Source: Amorphophallus konjac (lineage: Eukaryota; Streptophyta; Magnoliopsida; Alismatales; Araceae). Taken from it: 64,000 nucleotides of DNA. Below are positions 42,593 to 52,640 of this stretch, piece by piece; positions within the stretch are counted from its first letter, which is position 1, and each line of letters begins with the position of its first letter. The notes under the pieces are model-generated. The model was not told where the DNA came from. It saw only the letters and a list, made by a program, of their open reading frames with translations, and did not search any database. The stretch lies in NCBI GenBank assembly GCA_022559845.1, contig CM040125.1:291386200-291450199 (forward strand), given 5' to 3'. A program made the translations under genes and the position numbers.

Positions 42593-44434
42593 CTCGAAGA
42601 ATTGAAAATTAAAGAGCAGTCAGAGGCAGAACAAGAAAAGGCTAAGACTAAACCCTTCTGGGGGCAGGGGTCGATAAAGCCAAATTCCCAGAAAAAGAAG
42701 AGACGGCCCAAGTCCAAGAAGGGAAAGAGAGTCGTGACAGTACAATGTAACACCCTGTCGGCACTCTTTACCTTGCCCGGGGAGAATGATGAGGATGAAA
42801 CATCAAATGCCCCGCTAGAAGCCAACCATGCCGAGGCCTCAACCTCAGCACATGCAACATGCTCCGGAAGAAGGTCGGGGCACCCACCACCAGCTAATCA
42901 TAACATTATGTTCAAAGGGGAACAACCCTACCAGATTTCTGAACCAGAGGTGCGGGGTGTCCAGATTCCTCCCCCTGCCAGCTTATACCAGGAAGAGAAG
43001 AAGGGAGGTCAAATTCCAACATTTCTGAAATTTCTATCCAGTCTGGAAAATGGGCAGTCGATATAGGCTGGGCCAGATAAAGGCAAGAGACCTCAGCAGT
43101 CAGCATCTGTAGCCTACAAGCAGAATGAGAAAGAGGAGGATAACCCTCCGACGGCACCAGGGGCCGTTGCTATAGAAGAAGCCCCCCAAGAAATCAGTCC
43201 AGAGGTTGAAGCCAGCACTGGGCAGCAGAGGCCACGGGCACCACATGAACCTCCAAAACCCCGATGGGCGGAAGAAATGAGACTGTCTAATGTCAGGGTG
43301 GGCAGCCGGATCATGAAAATGCTAAAGAAGCTCCCTACCAGATTCTCCATCTGGGAGATTCTCTCTTTGAGTGAAGAGGCTCGCCAAGCAATTGTTGATG
43401 CCTTGCAGTCGCCGGCACAATATGAAGCACTCTTGATAGAAGTGAATTCTGGGCCGTCAGTTACATTCACAGAGGATGACATGCTGATTCCGAATTCCTG
43501 CCATAACAGACCGCTATATATGAGGGGCTCCCTGAATTGTCAGCCACTGAACAGGATACTGATAGATCCCGGGGCTACTGTGAACATTCTCCCATACCGC
43601 ATCTACCAAAAATATTACTTTGATCTTCAGCTTACCAAGGTCAGAGACATGAAAATTGAGGGATTCAACCAGAAATGTGAGACGCCCCTTGGGGTGGCTG
43701 ATTTTAACCTCACATTGGGGGACCTCACTACCGTGGTACGATTCTATGTAATCGACTCCAACACCACATATAAGGCCCTACTGGGGAGACCGTGGCTGCA
43801 TAAATATCAGATAGTGCCGTCCACGCTGCATCAGTGCATTAAATACTGCCATGAAGGAAAAGAAGAAAGGGTGTTTGCGGATCTGCATCCCTTCGAAGTA
43901 TTCGAGTGCCATATGCTCGATGCATCCTACTACACGGAGGTGTCGCAAAAGGGTGAAGAGAAAGAGGCTGGGGTCGGTCAGAAAAAGCTGGCGACGAAGG
44001 CAAGAAACTGGTCTCCCCCGCCACCAAAGGGCTATATTAAAAAGCATGAGGTATCTCACATCTCTTATGCTGGTGACTTTGCCCAGATCACCCCTCCTAG
44101 CATTCACCCAGATGATATCGATGAAGAAATGAAAGAAAAGTACACACAGGTAGAGGTTCCGCAGGGTTTAGTCAAGCCCATCGCCAGCCTAGAATACCAA
44201 ACGGTGCTACCACTAAAGACTATGGAAATCCCTCGCTTCTGTGAGCCTCCTACCATATTCTACACCGGGGAGCCAGTCGAAGATGATGATCAAGACTGCA
44301 TGGTCCTTGAAGAATCTGCAAATCGGATGGTGCCGATCACGGGCTTGGACTATACTACCCAGCGGGTTTCGCAGATGTTCTCTAAAATGCAGATGCCATC
44401 ACTACAACCTGTTGCCCAAAAGAAGGCGTTCTAG
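42593..44434 (+). pseudogene. G2 gag-protease linker and aspartic protease
   Basis: Continues the gag frame. A Lys-rich linker (SQKKKRRPKSKKGKRVV) and an acidic, Pro-rich stretch, broken by TAG at 43064, lead to MRLSNVRVGSRIMKML and the protease. MRGSLNCQPLNRILIDPGA carries the active-site Asp in D-P-G, where most relatives have DTG, DSG or DNG. TVNILPYRIYQKY, YKALLGRPWLHKYQIVPS and STLHQCIKY complete the fold. TAG at 44432 (FxELWDPS, Gln expected) closes the segment. Confidence 0.8.
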
Positions 44435-46594
44435 GAGCTATGGGATCCGTCTCGGGATGATAAAGAACTGAGGAAGATCACTCAGCACACGGGATTGGGT
44501 TATACCCTTCAAGAATACTATGAAGCTGAAGTGGACGTCATCTCTGTCTTCTACCAGCATGAAGACCCTTCCGAGGTGGGATATGACAAGTACCCCTCGG
44601 AAGATGAAGAAATCATTTATCAATCCATAATGAACAATGAAGCCCCAGACAGTCAGCCGGAGACGGGGACATCTGATGAAACAAAGAAAGATTGGTGCTG
44701 GGAAGACCTACCTTGCAAAGAGGATCTGTTCCATGCTGAAGCAAAGTTTGACACGGGAACCCCGGATGAAGACCAAGTAGCCAAAGAGCTGAGGGAATGC
44801 CTGGAGTTTGAGCACATCCTGGAAGAAGTCCGGGCTCTACAGAATGATGATCTCTCAAGGGGGTCTGCATCAGAAGAGCCTCTAAGGGTGGAAGACTCCA
44901 TCTTTGAGTTGCCTGTTGATCCAGTTACGTCCTCGGGGCAGACTGAACATAATACAACAATATTGGCCGTATATGATGAGCCAACACCCGCTGATGACCA
45001 GTATGATGAAACAGAAAATCATGAAACTGAAGAAGATTATATCCCGGGAGGCTTCATTGACTTGCAAGAAGCCCCGCCCGAGGTCGAAGATGGAGGTCAG
45101 GCCACCGTCGATGAGCTTGTGGAAATAAATCTGGGGACCGCAAATGAGCCGAGGCCGACATTCCTCAGTGCACTGCTGGAGCCAGCTACCAGGGAACAGT
45201 ATGTACAGTTCTTGAAAGAATTCCGAGATTGCTTTGCATGGACATATGATGAAATGCCGAGACTGAGTTCTGATGTGGCGCAGCACCGATAGGCAATAAA
45301 CCCAGAGGCTAGCCCTGTAAAGCAGTCTTCCAGGAGAATGCGCCCTGAATTAATAAATCAGATTAACAAAGAGGTTGACAAGCTGATTGATGTAGGCTTT
45401 GTTGAAGAAAATCAGTATACTACATGGTTAGCCAACATAGTGCCCGTGAACAAGAAGAATCGGTAGATTAGAATATGTGTTGATTTTCGGGACCTTAATA
45501 AGGCTTGCCCGAAAGATGACTTTCCAGTGCCAATCACTGAAGTGATGATCGATGCGACTATTGGTCATGAAGCCCTATCATTTATGGATGGGTCATCCGG
45601 ATACAACCAAATTTGGATTGCTGAAGAAGACAGAGTGCACATTGCGTTCCGCACTCCGAAGGGGATATTCCACTACAAAAGGATGCCGTTTGGTCTTAAG
45701 AATGCCGGCGCTACCTACCAAAGAGCTATGACCAAGATCTTTGATGATTTGCTCTTCAAGAAAGTAGAGTGCTACATTGATGATTTGGTAGTAAAAACTA
45801 AAAGAAGAGAAGACCATTTGCAAGACCTGAGGGTAGTATTCCAGAGGCTGCGCAAATATGAACTCAAGATGAATCCCATGAAATGTGCCTTCGGCGTGTC
45901 CAGTGGAAAATTCCCCGGGTTTATTGTCCGGCATAGGGGCATTGAAATCGACCCATCCAAAATTAGGGCTATCCAGGAGCTCCCTCCACCAAGAAATCTG
46001 CCCGAGCTGAGATCTCTGCAAGGGCGGCTGGCCTATATCTGACGATTTATATCAAATCTATCGGGAAGATGCCACCCCTTTCACAAGCTCATGATGAAAG
46101 ATGTACCATTCCTCTGGGACGATGGATGTTAGGAAGCCTTTGATAAGCTGAAAGAATATCTCAAGACCCCTCCGGTGCTGGGGGCACCAATTAAGGGCAG
46201 GCCCTTGATACTGTATATCGCGGCCACATACTGTTCCCTGGGGGCAATGCTGGCACAGATAAATGAAGAAGGCAAAGAACAAGCCTTGTACTACCTGAGT
46301 AGGAGGCTGATTAGAACTGAAGAAAGCTACAGCTACATAGAAAACTCATGCTTGGCATTAGTCTTTGCTGTCAAGAAGCTCCGACACTATATGTTGTCAC
46401 ATGAAGTCAGATTGATATCTGCAGCAGATCCGCTCAAATACATATTGACTCAGCCAGTACTGAAGGGCCGGTTGGGCAAATGGGCAATGATCCTGATGGA
46501 ATTCGATATTACCTATACACCCCAGAGGGTGATAAAAGGACAGGCCGTGGCTGATTTCTTCGCAGAGCATCCTGTGCCGAAAATGATATGCTAG
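44435..46594 (+). pseudogene. G2 reverse transcriptase and RNase H
   Basis: Still in the gag frame. The linker is acidic (44495-45290). RT shows IRICVDFRDLNKACP, GSSGYNQIWIAEEDRV, MPFGLKNAGATYQRAM, the catalytic CYIDDLVVKTK and KCAFGVSSGKFPGFIV. RNase H follows with LILYIAATYCSLGAML, YLSRRLIRTEESYSYIEN and QAVADFFAEHPVP. Stops are TAG 45290 (HRxAINP), TAG 45464 (before IRICVDF), TGA 46040 (AYIxRFISN, Arg expected) and TAG 46130 (CxEAFDKL, Gln expected). All fit C-to-T change of Gln or Arg codons. Confidence 0.85.
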
Positions 46595-47203
46595 GGACCG
46601 AGTTACCCGATGATGAGACACTCGAGGCCTGCCAGGCCCAGCTAGTTATGTGGCAACTATTCTTTGATGGAGCATCTAGAGCAGAGACAGACTCCGATGG
46701 AAAGACCAGAATACGGGCTGGAGCCGGTATCGTGCTGAAATCACCAGAAGGGGAGGTCGTGCATACTTCCTGTTCTATAAACAAGCCCTGCACCAATAAT
46801 GAGGCCGAGTATGAAGCTCTGATAATCGGGCTATATATAAGCCTCAACATGGGTATCAAATGCTTCAAGTATTTGGGGATTCGATGTTGATAATAAAATA
46901 GATCCAAGGGGAGTTCGAAGTGCGGAAGCCAGAACTGAATCCTACCATATTGAGCTCAAGCATGTGGGCCGTGGACACAATGCCCAGGCTGATGCACTGG
47001 CGAAGCTGGCCAGCTCACTAGCAGTCCCACCAAATAAGACACTGAACATTGTCGTTATGAACTGGAGGCAAGTCCCCAGTATGCTAGAAGAGTGCCCCGA
47101 AGAAGACGAGGTTGCCACCATCAGCACAGAACAAGCGTCTGATTGGAGACAACACTTGCTGCAGTGGTTTCTACACCAACAACTGCCGCAGATAAGAGAA
47201 TAA
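46595..47203 (+). pseudogene. G2 archaeal-type RNase H
   Basis: MWQLFFDGASR (first Asp), CTNNEAEYEALIIGL (Glu), LQVFGDSMLIIK (Asp) and GHNAQADALAKLASSL give the second, archaeal-type RNase H that marks Tat elements. Three small indels (near 46585, 46860 and 46945) take the reading out of and back into the gag-pol frame, and a TAG follows IIK. TAA at 47201-47203 separates it from the integrase frame. Confidence 0.75.
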
Positions 47204-47206
47204 AAG

Positions 47207-48424
47207 ATGAAACTCCTAAGAATCAAAGATTCTTATGAACTCAGGAATGGAATTTTGTTCCGAATAATGGCAGATGCACGCAAGAATATTCCACTCCGCT
47301 GTCTGTCCACTGAGGAAGCCTGGCAAGCGATGAAAGAAACACATGCTGGGACAGCAGGTGCCCACCAGGCTGGTCCCAAGATGAAGATAGAAATCAAGAA
47401 GCTGGGCCACTATTGGCCCACCATGTTTGAAGACTGCTGTAAATTTACAAAATCATGCCAGAAATGCCAGGAGCATGCTACTGTGCCTAGAAGGCCTCCT
47501 ACAACTCTGCACCCTACAGTTCCCAGCTGGCCATTTGCACAATGGGGAACTGATGTAGTCGGACCACTACCGACTTCTTCGGCCGGACATAAGTACATAC
47601 TGGCCATAACAGATTACTTCTCCCGATGGGCGGAGGCTATAGCATTAAGAGAAGTGACTGGTGAATTGGTAACCAGATTCATCAAACAGAACATTATCTT
47701 CCGGTTCGGGATCCCCAGCCGAATAATATCCGACAATGGAAGTCATTTCAGAAATCAGAAGGTCTATCGGCTTGCTGAGAAATATAAGATCGAATGGAGG
47801 ACTTCCACTCCTTACAATCCACAGGCAAATGGATTGGCAGAAGCTTTTAACAAGACTCTCTGCACCTTACTGGCCAAGGTCGTCAGTTCTAATAAGAAGG
47901 ACTGGGAAGAGAAAATGTATGAAGCTCTGTGGGCATACCGCACTGTCTTCAAGACACCTACAGGGTGCTCACCATACTCGCTGGTATACGGATCAGAGGC
48001 AGTGGTTCCGCTAGAGTTGGAAGTCCCGTCACTCAGAGTGGCAGTCCAATATGGCCTGGCCCGTGGCGAACAGACCAATGTAGAAAGAAGACTAGAAGAG
48101 CTGGCTGAATTGGAAGGGAAGCGCCTCCGAGCTCAGAAGAGTATCCAAATGTATCAGGCCCACATGGCCACTGCATTCAACAAACTCGTAAAAGGACGAG
48201 AATTCAAGAAAGGCGACCTCGTCATGGTCAAGAAAAAAGAAGTCATGACGTCCAACCCAAAAGGGAAGCTGAATGTTAATTGGGAAGGTCCTTATGTGAT
48301 ACAGAGGGTCTACGAAGGAGGGGCCTACGTGGTTGTTAACCATCGAGGGGAAATCCAATTCTCGCCACTCAACGGAAGACATCTGAGACTGTATCATACA
48401 GCACAACCAACATTCCCCGAGTAA
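47207..48424 (+). CDS. G2 integrase
   Basis: An open frame of 405 codons in the gag-pol phase. The zinc-binding region has HAGTAGAHQAGPKM and CQKCQEHA. The core has WGTDVVGPLP, RIISDNGSHF and ANGLAEAFNK, so the D, D, E residues are all present. SPYSLVYGSEAVVPLE, KKGDLVMVKKKEV and NWEGPYVIQRVYEGGAYVV make the C-terminal GPY/F-like tail; no chromodomain is seen. This is the only uninterrupted pol domain of G2. In the native element it would be cut from the polyprotein, so the first Met of this frame is not a real start. It ends at TAA 48422-48424. Confidence 0.85.
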   Translation: MKLLRIKDSYELRNGILFRIMADARKNIPLRCLSTEEAWQAMKETHAGTAGAHQAGPKMKIEIKKLGHYWPTMFEDCCKFTKSCQKCQEHATVPRRPPTTLHPTVPSWPFAQWGTDVVGPLPTSSAGHKYILAITDYFSRWAEAIALREVTGELVTRFIKQNIIFRFGIPSRIISDNGSHFRNQKVYRLAEKYKIEWRTSTPYNPQANGLAEAFNKTLCTLLAKVVSSNKKDWEEKMYEALWAYRTVFKTPTGCSPYSLVYGSEAVVPLELEVPSLRVAVQYGLARGEQTNVERRLEELAELEGKRLRAQKSIQMYQAHMATAFNKLVKGREFKKGDLVMVKKKEVMTSNPKGKLNVNWEGPYVIQRVYEGGAYVVVNHRGEIQFSPLNGRHLRLYHTAQPTFPE

Positions 48425-49205
48425 TCGGGCAAAATCTACCCTTCCTTGGTCTAGTGGCACTCCGCCCTAACCAAGCTACCCATGTCCTTGGTCTAGCGGC
48501 ACTCCGCCCTAGCCGAGCTACCCATTCCCTGGTCTAGTGGCACTCCGCCCTAGCCAAGCTACCCATTTCTTGGTCTAGCGGCACTCCGCCCTAGCCAAGC
48601 TACACCCATTTCCCGGTCTAGTGGCACTCCGCCCTAACCGAGCTACCCATTTCTTGGTCTAGCGGCACTCCGCCCTAGCCGAGCTACCCCTTTCCTTGGT
48701 CTAGCGGCACTTCACCCTAGCCGAGCTACCCTTTCCTTAGCCTAGTGGCACTCCGCCCTAGCCCAGCTACACCCATTTCTTGGTCTAGCGGCACTCTGCC
48801 CTAGCCAAGCTACACCCATTTCTTGGTCTAGCGGCACTCCGCCCTAGCCAAGCTACACCCTTTCTTCATCTAGTGGCACTCCGCCCTAGCCAAGCTACCC
48901 TTTCTTCGTCTAGTGGCACTCCGCCCTAGTCGAGCTACCCTTCCTTGGTCTAGCGGCACTCCGCCCTAGCCGAGCTACCCCTTTCCTTGGTCTAACGGCA
49001 CTCCGCCCTAGCCGAGCTACCCTTTCCTTGGCCTAGCGGCACTCTGCCCTAGCCAAGCTACACCCTTTTCTTGGTAAAGCGGCACTCCGCCCTAGCCAAG
49101 CTACACCCATTTCCCAGTCTAGTGGCACTCCGCCCTAGCCAACCTACCCCTTTCTTGGTCTAGTGTCACTCCGCCCTAACCAAGCTACCCTCATCTTGAG
49201 CTGGT
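48425..49205. repeat. Tandem array of 41-46 bp units after the integrase
   Basis: About 18 units of CTTGGTCTAGCGGCACTCCG followed by CCCTAGCCGAGCTACCC and a short T/C linker, plus one degenerate unit at 49195-49205. Unit length varies through the linker. C/T alternation (TAGCGG or TAGTGG) is common. It starts within 20 bp of the integrase stop. Confidence 0.9.
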
Positions 49206-49639
49206 GGCATTCCGACCTGTCACCCTCTAAAAAAAAAGAGGAAGGAAGAAGAAAGAACAAAAAGAAAGTAAAAAAAATGGGGTTAAAAATAGAGATACCT
49301 ATTAGGTTCGGTGCAGTATTCAGAGGGGGGGTGAATGAATATAACCCGTTAAAAACTTCTCCCAATTAAAACTAGAATAATAACAAGACAGATTCGACAA
49401 TCTGAAGCTCAACTGGAATTTCGCTCTCTTGACAGATTAAAATATTCTAAGAAAACTAATCAACACTTCTGCTCAGCCAAAAGCCAAACGCTTAGAGCGC
49501 CCCTATGCATTCATCTAGCGGAAGCACAAATGAACAAATCAAACCACAATGCACAAGGGGTTTTTAGGTGGTTCGGTCCTCTAGACCTACATCCACCCCA
49601 CACTCAAACCGAGTGTGGCTTCCACTAGCTCACGCTAGA

Positions 49640-49985
49640 AACAGCAGACTCAGTCTGCAACAAATGCTGCCAAACAGCTTGACCAGGGGAACAGCCTCCC
49701 CTCTTCCTCCCAACCGGAGGGAACCACTAGTGACACCAGTCACTAGCAAACCAGAGACACACGGTCTCTCTTCCTCCAGACCTGGAAGGAACCCCTGGAC
49801 TTGAATCCACAAGCCCAGAACCGGAGACAAGTCTCCCTTCCTCCAAACCGGAGGGAACCCACAAGTAGCACCCAGCTACTTCCAACCGGAGATATCAATC
49901 TCCCTTCCTCCAAACCGGAGGGAACCCACAAGTAGCACCCAGCTACTTGCAACCGGAGATATCAATCTCCCTTCTCCAGAACTAG
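49640..49985. repeat. 67-bp tandem repeats inside the solo LTR
   Basis: CCTTCCTCCAAACCGGAGGG followed by AACCCACAAGTAGCACCCAG repeats with a 67-bp step (49836, 49903). Degenerate relatives run back to about 49640. Confidence 0.8.
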
Positions 49986-50639
49986 CAGGAGGACCCCGAC
50001 CTCTCTACAGAGTATCGGTAACACAGCAAACCAGAAGACAAAGGAAAAACAATAAACGAAAAATAACTTCAGCAAAACAGAAAGCTGAAACACGAAATGC
50101 ACAATATGGCTCTCAACGGAGCTGACTGGCCTGGATTTGATCCACGGTCCAGTAGACAGATCTTCAGGTAAGTTCTTCCTTCTTCTCCATGAGCTCTCTA
50201 GCTCACTCTCTATCTTTCTTTCTCTTTCTTCTGCTCTCCTCTCACTCTCTGCTTCTTCTTCTCTTCCCACTCTTCTCGAGCTCTCTGCCTCTCTTCTTCT
50301 CCTTCTGCTCTTCTTCTTTCTCTCTTCTTTTTCTATCTGGATCGTGGCTCTCTGTATGAGCTTTTCTTCTCGCCAACTTGATCACCCTTCTTCTATGGAA
50401 GAAGGCTCATATATATAGCAGCAGCAGCAGCTAGGGCGCGTGTGGCTTTCACAGCTCCCGCCCTAAAAATTCGGATCACGTGGCAGTCTCTCAGCAGACT
50501 TCATTCCAGCCTCGGATCACGTGCTGCCTTAAGCTTCACGATCAAAGCACATGTAAAACAGAGTATTGGATAAGTCATCAATTTAAAGAACAACTCTGTA
50601 TAGATTATCAGAAGAACAGCGTTTTAGAAGAAACCTGGA

Positions 50640-51880
50640 CGAGGTTAGAACGACACGAGATACATACGATGACTACAGCACGAAGTAAAGAAAACGACAC
50701 GACGTAATAAACAGCAAAGAGATCGGCACGAGAACAACATGGACTGGCAACGGAAACCGACACGAAGTGGTTGCAAACAAGCAAGACACGACGTCTACGT
50801 AAAGCAACACGAAGTGTGGTCTTAGCACAAGAAAGACACGAAGTCTAGAAAACACGACACAACACACAGTAAAGAGAACGACACGTGCTGACAACAGACA
50901 CGAAGACGAGAACAGAAACCAACATGAAGTATGGTTTCAACACAAGAAAGACACGAGGTGAAACAACACGGACTGTCAACGACACGAAGTGAAGTTGACA
51001 CGAAGTGAAAACAACACTAATACGATGAGAACAGAAATTGACACGTAGTGAAAACAACACGAAGACAGAATAGTAATTGACATGGGTTGAAAACAACACG
51101 AGGTGAAAACAACACTAAGACGATGAGAACAGCACGAGGTGAAGCGACACGGGGTTCACTGGGAAACGACTCGAAGTTCATCAGAACAAATCGAGCTGCT
51201 ACAGTAAACAACACGGAGACACGAAAGCGAACATAAAGAGGATGACACGAAGACAGAAGATGCCATGGCTATCACAACACGTGATGAAGCAGTGGGACCA
51301 CAAAGAAACGACACGAGGAACAACAGTAAGTGACACGAAGTAATTACGACATGGAGACAGATAACAGAAGCCGTCACGAGTTGAAAACAACACGAAGTCA
51401 AAACAGTAATCGACACGGGTTGAAAACAACACGAAGTCGAAACAGTAATCGACACGGGTTGAAAACAACACGAAGTCGAAATACAAGAATTGACACGGAG
51501 TTGTAAACAACACGAAGATAGAACAGAGATTTGACACGAAGTCAAAATGACAAGAAGTGAAAACAACACGGACTAAGAACGACACGCGGACAACACAAAC
51601 AGACTCGACTTGATAACGTAAGACCAATACGAAGACAGAAACATAAAAATAACACGAAGACGTAGACACTTAAAACAACACGAAGAGAAGACACTTAAAA
51701 CAACACGAAGATGAAGACAAGGAAAACGACACGAAGTCTAACCTCATACAAGCTTTCCTGTCACGTATGGAAATCAACACGAAGTGTTGTAAGCTCATAC
51801 GACACGAGATCTTTTCGTGTTAGTGAGGGGAAACAACACGAAAAGTCAAGTACAGAAACAGCACGAAGATGATGTACAAT
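50640..51880. repeat. GACACGAAGT micro-repeat tract
   Basis: About 1.2 kb built from short words GACACGAAGT, AACAACACGAAG and GACACGGGTTGAAA in irregular order, spaced 10-40 bp. A 39-bp block repeats almost exactly at about 51405-51480. No long open frame is convincing. Confidence 0.85.
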
Positions 51881-52345
51881 CTGATGTACAGACTTTGAAG
51901 AACAGTCCAAAGTATAGACTTGGAAGACCAGTGTTGAATGTGTAGACTTGAAGTTTATCATAAAAGAAGGCCAGTGTACAGACTTGCTATCCTCACAGCA
52001 GACGATGTAAACACTTAGCCTATGCAGACCAATGTACAGACTTTGGCGAAGCAAAAGGCTGTATAGACTTGGAGACCCAAAGCCATTGTATAGACTTTTG
52101 TCTAAGACAAGGCATGAGCTGACGTTGTATATACTTAGCCAATGCAAACCAGTCCGATGTATAGACTTTAAGGAAATGCATGCTACAGTGCAATGTCTAG
52201 ACTTGCGATGTGTTCGCCAAATGCACACTACAGTCCAATGTATGGACTTAGACGAATGATGCATGAGACGCTCAATGTATCGACTTTGAGCTTGCTGTGC
52301 AGTGAATAGACTTAGGGCATAAACCCCACGAAGCACTGTATAGAC
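51881..52345. repeat. TGTATAGACTT micro-repeat tract
   Basis: About a dozen copies of CCAATGTATAGACTTNG, spaced roughly 30-50 bp, directly adjoining the GACACGAAGT tract. Confidence 0.8.
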
Positions 52346-52640
52346 TATGCACATAACATAAGTCTAACATAAACAATATATCAGTTGTACCAGTCACAGT
52401 CATGATGCAATCATCAAGGCACAATGTCATGAAAACACTATATCATTGCTATCATCAAAATACAATATCAATCATCAAAACCACAGCAATGAATGAATGC
52501 TTTATGCATCAGTTTAACATGTAACAAGACTGAACATCAAATATCTAAACGGAGCGGCAAGATGACTGAACATTTGATTAACTCACATCAACAACCAATC
52601 ATCAAAACCATCATCAAAACCACAGGGGCACAACAATACC

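Larger units (their letters stand above)
49300..52635 (-). mobile_element. Solo LTR of an unrelated retrotransposon inserted in the G2 spacer
   Basis: 3336 bp flanked by ATACC at 49295-49299 and 52636-52640. On the minus strand it starts TGTTGTGCCCCTGTGG and ends near TTCACCCCCCCTCTG, then CCTAATA. The final CA of a normal LTR seems changed to TA. The C-run before the end is usual for LTRs followed by an initiator-Met primer site. No coding domain or second LTR is present. A related unoccupied sequence at 53809-53840 (AGAGATACCCCACCAGACTTG-like) supports the insertion point. TATATATAG lies at 50408-50416. Confidence 0.75.

Noticed and set aside
48425..49205. CRISPR-like array after the integrase
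   Set aside because: The units are contiguous with only short drifting linkers, there are no unique spacers, and the context is a plant retrotransposon.
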